In this document: one piece after another, positions 26,499-36,711 of the stretch | How positions within the stretch are numbered: the stretch's first letter is position 1 | Layout of the letters: each line of letters begins with the position of its first letter | Assembly: GCF_000157895.3 (NCBI RefSeq) | Contig: NC_022663.1 | Span: forward strand, 1,116,001 to 1,180,000 | Origin: Mycobacterium kansasii ATCC 12478 | GTDB lineage: Bacteria; Actinomycetota; Actinomycetes; Mycobacteriales; Mycobacteriaceae | Length of the DNA stretch: 64,000 bases | Direction: 5' to 3' | Program-made: the position numbers and the translations under genes | Notes under the pieces: model-generated | Database searches by the model: none | The model's input: the letters and a program-made list of their open reading frames with translations, nothing else | Told to the model about the DNA's origin: nothing

Positions 26499-27911
26499 AT
26501 GTCGTATGTGATCGCAGGTCCGGCGGCAATCGCTGCGGCGACCACCGAGCTGGCCGGAATCGGTTCGACGATCAGCCAGGCCAACGTGAATGCAGCGGCC
26601 GTGACGGCCGGCGTTCCGGCGGCCGCCGCCGACCAGGTGTCAGCGGCCGTCGCGGCGTTCTTCGGGGCGCAGGCCCAGGGCTATCAGGGCATCAGCACCC
26701 AGATGGCGGCGTTTCACGACCAGCTGGTGCAGGCCCTGTCCGCCGGCGGTGCGGCCTACGCCGATGCCGAGGCCGCCAGCGCCCAGAACCTTCTCGACCT
26801 GATCAACGCACCAGCCCTGGCGCTGTTTGGTCGCCCATGGATCGGCAACGGCGCCGACGGCGGGACCGTCGGCGGAATAGGTCAGCCCGGCGGGCCGGGC
26901 GGATTGCTCTACGGCAACGGCGGCCGGGGTGGCGACAGCACGCTGGCCGGAGTGGCCGGCGGAAACGGCGGGGCCGCCGGCCTCATCGGGAACGGCGGCA
27001 CCGGCGGCACCGGCGGCACGGGAGGCAGCGGCGGGCTGGGTGGCAACGCCTTCCTGATCGGCGGCGGCGGCGCCGGGGGCACCGGCGGCGCGGCCGTCGG
27101 CACCGGGTTCGCGGGCAGCGGCGGCAACGGCGGTTTGGGCGGCCTGCTCTACGGCAACGGTGGTGCGGGCGGAACCGGCGGCGCCGGGGTGGCTGCGACC
27201 ACCATCGGCGGCATGGGCGGGTTCGGCGGCGATGCCTGGCTATTCGGCAGCGGCGGGGCCGGGGGCCAGGGCGGCGACAACACTTTCAACCTCAGTGGCC
27301 AAGGCGGGCTGGGCGGCGACGGCGGCAGTGGCGGAGCGCTTTTCGGCAACGGCGGCATCGGCGGTGGCGGCGGCAACGGCGGCGCCACCGGCGGAGCCGC
27401 CGGGAACGGCGGTTCCGCCGGCTACGCGATCGGCAGCGGCGGGGCCGGCGGCGTGGGCGGCGATGGCGGCACCGTGTTCGGCGGCCAGGGCGGGGACGGC
27501 GGCCGGGCGGCGACGATTTTCGGGTTCGGCGGCGCCGGCGGCAACGGCGGCACCGGCAACTATGCCCTTTTCCCATCCGGCGGCGCCGGCGGGACCGGCG
27601 GCGCCGCCGTGCTCTTCGGCCTCGGCGGGGTGGGCGGACACGGTGGCTCCGGCGGCGGCTACGGGGGTCAGGGCGGGGCGGGCGCCTGGCTGATCGGCAG
27701 CGCCGGCGACGGCGGGGCCGGCGGTGCCGGCAACATCAACAGCGTGGCCGGTGGCCAAGGCGGGAACGGCGGGGACGCCTTCTTCATCGGCAACGGCGGC
27801 AACGGCGGCGCCGGCGGGCACGGCTTCGGCGCCGGCACGCCCGGCAAGGGCGGGGGTGGCGGCACTGCCGGGGTCATTGGCTGGGCGGGAAATCCCGGTC
27901 CGGACGGTTAA
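26499..27911 (+). CDS. PE_PGRS family protein
   Basis: 470 residues from ATG 26499 (MSYVIAGPAAIAAATTELAG); the open frame extends upstream to 26427 without support. The PE domain (1-95) has PA instead of the PE dipeptide but keeps the YxxxE export motif (YADAE). The linker LFGRPWIGNGADG is followed by about 330 residues of GGxGG repeats with LLYGNGGxGG-type units, ending NPGPDG. The stop TAA (27909-27911) overlaps the stop of the convergent transglutaminase gene by two bases. Mtb has the short PE24 gene at this site, so a PE gene is conserved here while the PGRS part differs. Confidence 0.9.
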   Translation: MSYVIAGPAAIAAATTELAGIGSTISQANVNAAAVTAGVPAAAADQVSAAVAAFFGAQAQGYQGISTQMAAFHDQLVQALSAGGAAYADAEAASAQNLLDLINAPALALFGRPWIGNGADGGTVGGIGQPGGPGGLLYGNGGRGGDSTLAGVAGGNGGAAGLIGNGGTGGTGGTGGSGGLGGNAFLIGGGGAGGTGGAAVGTGFAGSGGNGGLGGLLYGNGGAGGTGGAGVAATTIGGMGGFGGDAWLFGSGGAGGQGGDNTFNLSGQGGLGGDGGSGGALFGNGGIGGGGGNGGATGGAAGNGGSAGYAIGSGGAGGVGGDGGTVFGGQGGDGGRAATIFGFGGAGGNGGTGNYALFPSGGAGGTGGAAVLFGLGGVGGHGGSGGGYGGQGGAGAWLIGSAGDGGAGGAGNINSVAGGQGGNGGDAFFIGNGGNGGAGGHGFGAGTPGKGGGGGTAGVIGWAGNPGPDG

Positions 27912-28747
27912 GCCAACCGGGCGATCTCGACGTCGACGTCGAGGTCGGTTGCGCCCAGCCCGGAGTAGATGCCCTTCAGCGGAGACACGTCGCTGTAGTC
28001 GCGGCCGACACCCACGCTGATGTACTGCTCGGTGATCTCGGTGTCGTGGGTGGGATCGTAGTTCCACCACGCGCCCGTCCAGGCCTGAATCCAGGCGTGG
28101 CTACGTCCGGCGACAGTTTTTCCGGCCACGGCGTCTCGCTCGGGATGCAGATAGCCGGATACGTAGCGTCCGGGAATCCCCATGCTGCGCAACAGGATCA
28201 GCGTCAGGTGGACAAAGTCCTGGCAGACGCCGCGGCCCTGCTCCAGCGCGTCCAGTCCCGTCGAATAGACGCCGGTGGTACCTGGGAGGTATTCCAATTC
28301 GCTTCGGGCCCAACGGGATGCGGCAACGACGGCTTCGGCGGGGTCGTGATATTTGGTGATCCGCCGGCCCACGGCCGCGATGCGTTTGCTGGTCGGGGTG
28401 TACCAGGTGGGGCGCAGCACCTCGTCGAACCGGTCGATTACGGTCACCGAGTGCAGCTCCTCCCAGCTGGTCTTGGCCGTCGGCGGCTCCGGGCGCTCGG
28501 TCTCGACAACCGAGGACGACGTGACCGTCAGCTGCGTGTGCGGCGCGTGCAGGTCGAAGGCCGTCACCGCGGTGCCCCAATAGTCGATGTAGCGGTAGGA
28601 CCGGGTGGCCGGGACGGTTTCGACCCGGTTGAGGATGACGTTTTGGCGGGTGTTGGAACGTGGTGTCAGCCGCGCCTCGTTGTAGGACGCCGTGACCGGC
28701 GACGGGTATGCATACCCGGTGGTGTGTACCACCCGCATCCGCCACAT
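27908..28747 (-). CDS. transglutaminase-like protein (Rv2409c-like)
   Basis: 279 residues from ATG 28747, which overlaps the upstream stop in TGATG; an in-frame extension to 28810 is rejected. An N-terminal transglutaminase-associated beta domain (VVHTTGYAYPSPVTASYNEA, then LTPRSNTRQNVILN) precedes the transglut_core domain. The core's catalytic Cys is in EQGRGVCQDFVHLTLILLRS (about 170), its His in RSHAWIQAW and its Asp in YDPTHDTEI. It is the last gene of a three-gene operon with an alpha-E protein and an ATP-grasp protein, a combination proposed to make or process peptides; the substrate is unknown. Confidence 0.88.
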   Translation of the reverse strand: MWRMRVVHTTGYAYPSPVTASYNEARLTPRSNTRQNVILNRVETVPATRSYRYIDYWGTAVTAFDLHAPHTQLTVTSSSVVETERPEPPTAKTSWEELHSVTVIDRFDEVLRPTWYTPTSKRIAAVGRRITKYHDPAEAVVAASRWARSELEYLPGTTGVYSTGLDALEQGRGVCQDFVHLTLILLRSMGIPGRYVSGYLHPERDAVAGKTVAGRSHAWIQAWTGAWWNYDPTHDTEITEQYISVGVGRDYSDVSPLKGIYSGLGATDLDVDVEIARLA

Positions 28748-29724
28748 CAGGATTCCCCTTGCCTGCCGAGCAGTTGGCCACGCTGCCCCGCATCGGTCCA
28801 GGCCACCCACGGTGATACGTGAAAGTACTGCAGGGTCAACGCTTCTCCGACATCACGGCAGGTTCGTTGCAGGCCCGCCAACCGGTTGTCGAGGGACTCG
28901 AGCAGGACACCGGGCTGCACGAACTCGAGTTCACTGCGCGCCTGCCCGAGCAGCCGCTGCGCTTCGGTGGTGGCCCCGATTCGGCTCTGCGGATTGTGCA
29001 GCAACTCCTCGAGGTTGTGTTCGGCCAGCCGCAGCGAGTAGTACACCGAGCGCGGGAACAACCGGTCGAGCATCATGAACTCGACGACCCGTCCGGCGTC
29101 CAGCACCCCGCGGTAGGTCCGCAGATAGGTGTCGTGCGCGCCGGCCGAGCGCAGCAGGGTGACCCACGCCGGGGACGAGGCGCTGTCACCCACCCGCGAC
29201 AACAGCAGGCGCACGGTCATGTCGACCCGCTCGATGGCGCGGCCTAGCAACATAAATCGGTAGCCGTCGTCGCGGGAGAGCGTCGAGTCGGCGAGCCCGG
29301 CGAACATCGCCGCGCGGCCTTCGATGAACGACAGGAATTCATGTGGCCCAAGACGTTTGGCGGCTCGCTCGCGTTCCGGCAGCGCATTGTAGGTGGTGTT
29401 GAGGCACTCCCAGATCTCGATGGAGGTGACTTCGCGCGCCGACTTGGCGTTTTCCCGCGCCGCCGAGATCGCAGCGACGATCGACGAGCCGCCCTGGGCG
29501 GTGGTGCTGAAAGCCACCAAGTCCGTCAGCGACCACAGGTCGAGTTCGTGGTCGGGGGGTTCGATGCCGAGCACCCGCAACAGCAGTCGGGAGGCGTGGT
29601 CGGGGTCGACGCTGGAGTCCTCGAGCAGTTGGTGCACCGCGACATCCAGGATGCGCGCCGTGTCGTCGGCGCGCTCGACGTAGCGGCCGATCCAATAGAG
29701 CGCTTCGGCGTTGCGCGCGAGCAT
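28747..29724 (-). CDS. alpha-E domain protein (DUF403, Rv2410c-like)
   Basis: 325 residues, all-helical, from ATG 29724, which overlaps the stop of the ATP-grasp gene by one base (TGATG). The start MLARNAEALYWIGRYVERAD is the hallmark of the alpha-E family, and the acidic, Arg-rich helices continue through MLLGRAIERVDMTVRLLLSR and FPRSVYYSLRLAEHNLEEL. No enzymatic residues are recognised. In many bacteria alpha-E proteins are co-encoded with circularly permuted ATP-grasp and transglutaminase-like proteins, as here. It corresponds to Rv2410c. Confidence 0.88.
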   Translation of the reverse strand: MLARNAEALYWIGRYVERADDTARILDVAVHQLLEDSSVDPDHASRLLLRVLGIEPPDHELDLWSLTDLVAFSTTAQGGSSIVAAISAARENAKSAREVTSIEIWECLNTTYNALPERERAAKRLGPHEFLSFIEGRAAMFAGLADSTLSRDDGYRFMLLGRAIERVDMTVRLLLSRVGDSASSPAWVTLLRSAGAHDTYLRTYRGVLDAGRVVEFMMLDRLFPRSVYYSLRLAEHNLEELLHNPQSRIGATTEAQRLLGQARSELEFVQPGVLLESLDNRLAGLQRTCRDVGEALTLQYFHVSPWVAWTDAGQRGQLLGRQGES

Positions 29725-31358
29725 CAGTCGGTCGCTTTCTGCTGTTGCTGGGATTGTTCGTTGCGCGGCGAGTCGGTCGGCGGTTGCTCGGGCACCACCC
29801 GCGGCAGCGACCGCACCACTTGCGCGCGGCCCAGTTCACGATCGGCGGCCGAAGCGCGCGGCGCCAGCACCCAGGTGTCCTTGGATCCGCCGCCCTGACT
29901 GGAGTTGACCACGCGGGAGCCCTCTACCAGAGCTACCCGGGTCAGTCCGCCCGGTAGCACCCAGATGTCATTGCCGTCGTTGACCGCGAACGGCCGCAGA
30001 TCGACGTAGCGCGGCGCCAACGAGCCCTCGATCCGGGTCGGCACCGTCGACAGCTCCATCATCGGCTGGGCGATCCAGCTGCGGGGATTGTCGCGAATCT
30101 TCTTGCCGACGGCGGCCAGCTCTTTCTCGGAGGCCTGCGGGCCGAAGACGATGCCGTAGCCGCCGGAGCCCTCGACCGGTTTGAGCACCAATTCGCCGAT
30201 CCGGTCCAAAACTTCCTCGCGTTCGTCCTCCAGCCAGCACCGATACGTCTCCACGTTGGCCAGCAGCGGCTTCTCACGCAGGTAGTACTCGATCATGGCG
30301 GGCACGTAGGTGTAGACGAGCTTGTCGTCGCCGACACCGTTACCGATCGAACTGGAGATGACGACATTGCCGGCGCGGGCGGCGTTGACCAGTCCCGCCA
30401 CCCCGAGCACCGAGTCGGCGCGGAACTGCAGCGGGTCCAGGTATGCGTCGTCGATGCGCCGGTAGATGACGTCGACCTGGCGCTCCCCCTCGGTGGTGCG
30501 CATGTACACCTGGTTGTCCCGGCAGAACAGGTCGCGGCCTTCGACCAGCTCCACGCCCATCTGGCGGGCCAGCAGCGAATGCTCGAAGTAGGCCGGGTTG
30601 TAGACCCCGGGGGTCAGGACCACGACCGTGGGATCGGCCTCGTTGGTGGCCGCCGAGTTGCGCAGAGCCCGCAGCAGGTGCGCCGGATAGTCGTCGACCG
30701 CGCGGACCCGGTGGGTGGCGAACAGGTTCGGAAAAACCCGCGCCATGGTGCGCCGGTTCTCCATCACGTAGGACACGCCCGACGGCGAGCGCAGGTTGTC
30801 CTCCAGCACCCGGAAGTCGCCGCGGTCGTCGCGGATCAGGTCGATGCCGGCCACATGGATGCGCACCCCGTTGGGCGGAACGATCCCCACCGCCTCGCGA
30901 TGGAAGTGCTCACAAGAGGTCACCAGCCGGCGTGGGATCACGCCGTCGCGCAGGATTTCCTGGTCACCATAGATGTCGTCGAGGTAGCGCTCGAGGGCCT
31001 GGACGCGCTGAATGATGCCCCGTTCCAGCCGCGTCCACTCGGCAGCCGAGATCACCCGGGGCACCAGGTCCAGCGGAAACGGTCGCTCCTGACCCGACAG
31101 CGAAAAGGTGATGCCCTGGTCGATGAACGCTCGGCCCAGCGCATCGGCTCGCGCTTTGAGCTCCGATGCGTCGGTGGGCGCCAGCTCGGCATAGATGCCC
31201 TTGTAGGGGCCACGAACGTTGCCTTGCGCGTCGAACATCTCGTCGAAGGCCAGGGCGTAACCGTCCGACTTGTGATAGCCGTCGAAGATGCGCTCCGAAC
31301 GGGCGGATGATCGCCGTCTGGTCGCTTCGATCGGGTCAGAAAGACTCACCCGTGTCAT
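29724..31358 (-). CDS. circularly permuted ATP-grasp protein (Rv2411c-like)
   Basis: 544 residues (DUF404/DUF407 type). Key blocks are YGDQEILRDGVIPRRLVTSC, DLIRDDRGDFRVLEDNLRSP (around 195), NGVGDDKLVYTYVPAMIEYY and LVLKPVEGSGGYGIVFGPQA (the ATP-binding Lys and Gly-rich loop, around 390). The C-terminal 60 residues are Gln/Pro-rich. It is predicted to form peptide or amide bonds with ATP. It is first of the operon with the alpha-E and transglutaminase genes, each start overlapping the previous stop by one base. The start ATG 31358 gives MTRVSLSDPIE; a later ATG is possible. It is divergent from rpsT. Confidence 0.88.
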   Translation of the reverse strand: MTRVSLSDPIEATRRRSSARSERIFDGYHKSDGYALAFDEMFDAQGNVRGPYKGIYAELAPTDASELKARADALGRAFIDQGITFSLSGQERPFPLDLVPRVISAAEWTRLERGIIQRVQALERYLDDIYGDQEILRDGVIPRRLVTSCEHFHREAVGIVPPNGVRIHVAGIDLIRDDRGDFRVLEDNLRSPSGVSYVMENRRTMARVFPNLFATHRVRAVDDYPAHLLRALRNSAATNEADPTVVVLTPGVYNPAYFEHSLLARQMGVELVEGRDLFCRDNQVYMRTTEGERQVDVIYRRIDDAYLDPLQFRADSVLGVAGLVNAARAGNVVISSSIGNGVGDDKLVYTYVPAMIEYYLREKPLLANVETYRCWLEDEREEVLDRIGELVLKPVEGSGGYGIVFGPQASEKELAAVGKKIRDNPRSWIAQPMMELSTVPTRIEGSLAPRYVDLRPFAVNDGNDIWVLPGGLTRVALVEGSRVVNSSQGGGSKDTWVLAPRASAADRELGRAQVVRSLPRVVPEQPPTDSPRNEQSQQQQKATD

Positions 31359-31496
31359 GCTGCCTCACTTCGGGCGTTTCTCCAGGCCAGGGACTGCTCT
31401 TTTGGGCGAAAACGTAACCGACTGCTAACCTGAGCAGTCGTTGTCGGGCGACTGGGGCGCCCGAGCAATCCCCGAATCGACATAAGGAATCAACGC

Positions 31497-31760
31497 GTGG
31501 CCAACATCAAGTCGCAGCAAAAGCGCAACCGGACCAACGAACGCGCCCGACTGCGCAACAAGTCGGTGAAGTCGTCGCTGCGTACCGCTGTCCGGGCGTT
31601 TCGCGAGGCCGCACACGCCGGCGACAAAGAGAAGGCCGCGGAGCTCCTGGTGTCGACCAACCGCAAGTTGGACAAGGCGGCCAGCAAGGGCGTGATCCAC
31701 AAGAACCAGGCGGCCAACAAGAAGTCGGCCCTGGCGCGGACCCTCAACAAGCTGGGCTGA
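31497..31760 (+). CDS. rpsT: 30S ribosomal protein bS20
   Basis: 87 residues from GTG 31497, with AAGGA 9 bases upstream. Binds 16S rRNA early in 30S assembly. The highly basic helical sequence (ANIKSQQKRNRTNERARLRN) ends VIHKNQAANKKSALARTLNK, the standard bS20 C-terminus. It is convergent with holA, the two stops being 3 bases apart. It corresponds to Rv2412. Confidence 0.97.
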   Translation: MANIKSQQKRNRTNERARLRNKSVKSSLRTAVRAFREAAHAGDKEKAAELLVSTNRKLDKAASKGVIHKNQAANKKSALARTLNKLG

Positions 31761-31763
31761 GTC

Positions 31764-32747
31764 CTAGCCGCGGTCGGCGACCAACTCGGCCACCTTCCTG
31801 ACCGCGGATTCCAGCGCATAGTCGGCGTCGGCCACGGCCCCTTTGACGTTGGCGTTCAGTTCGGCGACCAGCTTCATCGCCGTCGCCACCTTGTCGCGTG
31901 ACCAGCGCCGCGCCTGCTTTTGCGCCTTCTGCACCCGCCAGGGCGGCATGCCCAGTTGCGCCGCCAGCCGGTACGGGTCGCCGGACAACGGGCCCACCCG
32001 GCCGATCGTGTGCACCGCTTCGGCCAGCGCGTCGGCCAGCACCACCAGCGGCTCGCCGCGCATCATGGCCCAGCGCAGCGCTTCGGCGGCTCCGGCCACA
32101 TCGCCGGTGACGGCCTTGTCGGCGATGTCGAAGCCCTTCACTTCGGCCTTGCCGCTGTGATAGCGGCGAACCGCCGCCACGTCGACGTGACCACCGGTGT
32201 CGGCGACCAGCTGCGAGCAGGCCGCGGCGAGTTCACGCAGTTCCGAACCGACCGCATCGAGCAACGCTGCCACGGTCTCGTCGTCGATCTTGACGCGCAG
32301 ACAACGAAATTCACCGCGGACGAAGTCGAGGCGTTCGCTGAGCTTGGTGATCCGCGCGCACGGATGCACCTGCGCGCCCAGCGACTGCAGTTGACCGGCC
32401 AGGGCTTTGGCTCGCCCGCCGCCGGAGTGCACCACCACCAGCACGGTGCCCGGTGGCAGGTCGGCAGCGGTCGACGCGATCATCGCGACGGCATCCTTGC
32501 CCGCCTCTGCGGCGGCCTCCAGCACGACAATCCGCTCGTCGGCGAACAGCGAGGGGCTCAGCAACTCGGCGAGCTCATAGGTGCTGACGTCGCCGGCGCG
32601 CAGGCGGTTGATCGGCACGTCATCGGCGCCCGGGCCGGCGCCGGCTCCCGCGCGTTGCCGCGCCGACCGCAGTATCTCCCCGACCGCCCGTTCGACCAGC
32701 AGTTCTTCGTCGCCCAGGACCAAATGCAACGGCGAAATCTCGCTCAC
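31764..32747 (-). CDS. holA: DNA polymerase III delta subunit HolA
   Basis: Opens the beta clamp within the clamp loader. 327 residues from GTG 32747. The N-terminal domain begins LHLVLGDEELLVERAVGEIL, followed by ELLSPSLFADERIVVLEAA (the beta-clamp-opening helix region); the collar-like C-terminal domain contains GFDIADKAVTGDVAGAAEAL and QLGMPPWRVQKAQKQARRWS. It lacks a Walker A motif, as expected for delta. The length is close to Mtb HolA (Rv2413c, about 316). It starts 12 bases after the comEC stop, in the same direction. Confidence 0.92.
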   Translation of the reverse strand: MSEISPLHLVLGDEELLVERAVGEILRSARQRAGAGAGPGADDVPINRLRAGDVSTYELAELLSPSLFADERIVVLEAAAEAGKDAVAMIASTAADLPPGTVLVVVHSGGGRAKALAGQLQSLGAQVHPCARITKLSERLDFVRGEFRCLRVKIDDETVAALLDAVGSELRELAAACSQLVADTGGHVDVAAVRRYHSGKAEVKGFDIADKAVTGDVAGAAEALRWAMMRGEPLVVLADALAEAVHTIGRVGPLSGDPYRLAAQLGMPPWRVQKAQKQARRWSRDKVATAMKLVAELNANVKGAVADADYALESAVRKVAELVADRG

Positions 32748-32759
32748 CCCACGATGGTG

Positions 32760-34343
32760 TCATGTGGGACCGACCAGACCGGCCAGCGACCAGGCCAGTA
32801 GGCATCCCAGGGCGGCCACCAGCGCCCAACTCGTCGCAAGACGAAACCACCGGAATCGCCACAGGGCAACCGCCAGCACGGTGACGCCGCCGACGAGCAG
32901 CGCGCCGGCCGGGCCCTCGGGGACCGGCACCGTCGCCATCGGCACACCGGCCGCCCAATGCGCCACCCGCAACACCCACCACATCTCCGGCCCGGTGAAG
33001 CGGATCAACAGCTGCGCCCCGGCTGGCCACAGGACGGCCAGCAGGGCTGCCGCGCTGCCCAACACGGTGATCGGGGCGATCACCGCTGTGACCGCGAGGT
33101 TGGCGAACACCGCAACCAGGCTGAATCGGCCGGAGATCGCCGCTACCAGCGGAGCCGTCACCACCTGCGCGGCCGCGGCGACGGCCAGCGCATCCGCCAG
33201 CGGTTTGGGCAAGCCCCGCGCGACCAAGCGGCGCGACCACAGCGGAGCGATGACGACCAGCCCGGCCGTCGCCACCACCGACAACGCGAAACCCATATCG
33301 ACGGCCAGCTGGGGTGCCGTGGCCATCAGCACCAGCACGCTGGCCGACAGCGCCGGAATCGCCTGTCGCCGCCGCGAAGACAGCATTCCCGCCAGGCCGA
33401 TCGCGCCCATCACGGCCGCCCGCAACACGCTGGCCGTCGGCTGCACCACGACGACGAATGCCGCCAGTGCTGCCACGGTCAGCCCGACGGCCGCGCGCAG
33501 CCCGACCAGCCGTGCCGAAAACAGCACTGCCGCACACACGATCGTGACGTTGGCACCCGACACCGCCGTCAGATGCGTCATCCCTGCCGCGCGGAATTCC
33601 CGGCCGGTCGCCGGGCCGATTGCCGAGGTGTCGCCGAGCACCAGCGCGGGCAGCATCGCGGCCTGATCGCCAGGCAACACCTCCCGAACCGCGGCGGCAA
33701 ACCGGCCGCGAACGGTGTGTGCGGCCCGGTACACCGCACCCGCACGACCCGCGCACACGGTTCGCGGCCGGCCCGCCGCGGTGAGCACCGCGACCGTCAG
33801 GTCCCGGCGCGTCGGCCGGGTGATGCGCGCGGTGAACCGCACCGGCTGGCCTGCCATCAGCTCGCCGAATTCCGACGCCCGTGCGAAAACGACTACCCGG
33901 CCCGATATTTCGTCGTCCCGTAGCCGTTGGATGGTCGCCCGGAAGATCAATCGGCCGGCCCCCAGCGACAGGGCGGTTTCGCTGGGCGTGACGGTCACCG
34001 GCGCGGACGTTCCGAACGCCGCACTGATCGGGTGGCGCCCGACCGCATCGGCTCGCAACGCGATCGCGAATCCATACCCGGCGCCCACCACACCGACCGC
34101 CACCAGGGCGGCGCTGATGGCGCGCAGTTGGGGCGGGCACTTCGGCCGGCGCGCGGCGTGCCACCACAGCGCGGCCGAGCCGGTAGCCACCATCAGGCAG
34201 CAGGATGCGCACGGCCGGCCGACCGGCCACCCGATCCCCGCCGCGGTCACCACCCAACTGGTCAGCGCGGCCGGAACCAGGCGCACATCCAGCCGCGCCG
34301 CAGCGCCGGGAACGGGGTCGACGGGCCCGGTCAGGGGGTGCAC
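32760..34343 (-). CDS. comEC: ComEC/Rec2-type DNA-uptake membrane protein
   Basis: 527 residues from GTG 34343 (VHPLTGPVDPV); alignment to the Mtb start suggests a non-standard CTG at 34352 is also possible. It has a hydrophobic N-terminus, then a soluble OB-like DUF4131 region (RPTRRDLTVAVLTAAGRPRT), then the Competence domain with about eight helices. The family signature GMTHLTAVSGANVTIV (about 270) and GFALSVVATAGLVVIAP are present. The protein ends in membrane helices, without the C-terminal metallo-beta-lactamase domain of B. subtilis ComEC, as in the Mtb protein (Rv2414c). It starts 5 bases after comEA. Confidence 0.88.
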   Translation of the reverse strand: MHPLTGPVDPVPGAAARLDVRLVPAALTSWVVTAAGIGWPVGRPCASCCLMVATGSAALWWHAARRPKCPPQLRAISAALVAVGVVGAGYGFAIALRADAVGRHPISAAFGTSAPVTVTPSETALSLGAGRLIFRATIQRLRDDEISGRVVVFARASEFGELMAGQPVRFTARITRPTRRDLTVAVLTAAGRPRTVCAGRAGAVYRAAHTVRGRFAAAVREVLPGDQAAMLPALVLGDTSAIGPATGREFRAAGMTHLTAVSGANVTIVCAAVLFSARLVGLRAAVGLTVAALAAFVVVVQPTASVLRAAVMGAIGLAGMLSSRRRQAIPALSASVLVLMATAPQLAVDMGFALSVVATAGLVVIAPLWSRRLVARGLPKPLADALAVAAAAQVVTAPLVAAISGRFSLVAVFANLAVTAVIAPITVLGSAAALLAVLWPAGAQLLIRFTGPEMWWVLRVAHWAAGVPMATVPVPEGPAGALLVGGVTVLAVALWRFRWFRLATSWALVAALGCLLAWSLAGLVGPT

Positions 34344-34348
34344 CGGCG

Positions 34349-35230
34349 TCAGACACGGACCAGGGACCGCAGTTTTTCCAGCCGCGCCGGGCCGATGCCG
34401 TCGACGTCGGCGAGCTGGTCGACGCTGGTGAACCTGCCGTTGGCCTGCCGCCACGCGACGATCGCGGCGGCGGTGACCGGGCCGACGCCGGGTAGCGTGT
34501 CCAGCTGCTCCACCGTCGCGGTGTTCAGATCGAGCACCTCGGCCGGCTTGGAGCTCGGCTGGGTGCCCGGATGAGGAGCGCCGGAAGTGGCCGGTCCCGG
34601 CGCCGGGGTGCCCGCGCCGATCGAACTGCGCAGCGTAATCGGTTGCCCCGGAACCGGCGCCAGCCCGACCACGATCTGTTCCCCGTCGACCAGCTGGCGA
34701 GCCATGTTCAGGGCGATGGTGTCCGCACCGTCGACCGCGCCGCCGGCGGCCTGCAGGGCGTCGGCGATCCGCGCACCCGGAGCCAAGGTGACCAGTCCCG
34801 GGGTGTGCACCAGTCCGACGACGCTGACCACCACCGGCCGGTCCGGGCCGGGCGGCTGCCCCGGGGTCGCCGACGGTCTCGGGCCGCTTCCCGACGGCCC
34901 TGAAACCCGTTCCACCGCGGGAAGTTTGGCCGACATTACCGGAGCAGGCCGGTCGCGCAGCAACGTGAACACGGTGACCAGTACCGCAAGGGCCGCGACC
35001 AGCGCCAACGCGATGGCACCGGCACGTCCCGGATCTGCGCGCACCTTGGCCAGCCATCCATGGCTGCCGGTTGTCGCCGGAAGCCAGCGCGGCAACAGCG
35101 AGTTCGGGTCGTCGTCCGGGCCTTCATCGGCGCTCTCGGCTTCGACGGCAGCCGGGTTGGCGGCCGGCCGGCAATCCGGGTCGGCGCCAAGCCGGCGATG
35201 CAAGCGCTCGGCAGGCAGTTCAGTTCGCAT
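34349..35230 (-). CDS. comEA: ComEA-like DNA-binding membrane protein
   Basis: 293 residues from ATG 35230 (MRTELPAERLHRRLGADPD); a GTG at 35263 would add 11 residues and cannot be excluded. An acidic N-terminus precedes one membrane helix (ALALVALVVLVTVF-like stretch AIALALVAALAVLVTVF, about 73-90). A Pro-rich linker, an SLBB domain (VVSVVGLVHTPGLVTLAPGA, about 137-190) and a C-terminal helix-hairpin-helix DNA-binding domain (DLNTATVEQLDTLPGVGPVT and ADVDGIGPARLEKLRSL) follow. It would capture extracellular DNA for ComEC. It corresponds to Rv2415c. Confidence 0.88.
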   Translation of the reverse strand: MRTELPAERLHRRLGADPDCRPAANPAAVEAESADEGPDDDPNSLLPRWLPATTGSHGWLAKVRADPGRAGAIALALVAALAVLVTVFTLLRDRPAPVMSAKLPAVERVSGPSGSGPRPSATPGQPPGPDRPVVVSVVGLVHTPGLVTLAPGARIADALQAAGGAVDGADTIALNMARQLVDGEQIVVGLAPVPGQPITLRSSIGAGTPAPGPATSGAPHPGTQPSSKPAEVLDLNTATVEQLDTLPGVGPVTAAAIVAWRQANGRFTSVDQLADVDGIGPARLEKLRSLVRV

Positions 35231-35537
35231 GGCGCCGACGGTAGGTGCGTCGACCGCCACCACGATCCCCGACCACCGCGTCGCGACGCCTGTCTGTGGA
35301 TGAAACCAGGGCTGTGAATGCGTGACCTCATCCGTACCGTCCGCGGCCTATCACATTTGGCTCGCCGGCTCCCTCTGGTGGCGGCGCGACCGAGGCTGAC
35401 CACGGCCGCGCCACCCCGGTTGACGTTCGGCCCCGCCCGACGCCTAACGTGCAGGGCAGGATTGCCGGTGGCCATGCGGATGGTTCCAGCTCCACGAGGG
35501 GCACGCACCGGCGGTCACCCGACACAGGAGGCTACCG

Positions 35538-36704
<1,167 letters not shown>

Positions 36705-36711
36705 GGCAGTC

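Noticed and set aside
26492..28822. 776-codon Arg-rich plus-strand frame over the second PE_PGRS gene and the transglutaminase gene
   Set aside because: Frame-shifted shadow of PGRS codons that then runs antisense through an intact gene.
32620..34356. 578-codon minus-strand and 300-codon plus-strand frames over comEC
   Set aside because: GC-rich shadows of the conserved comEC frame.
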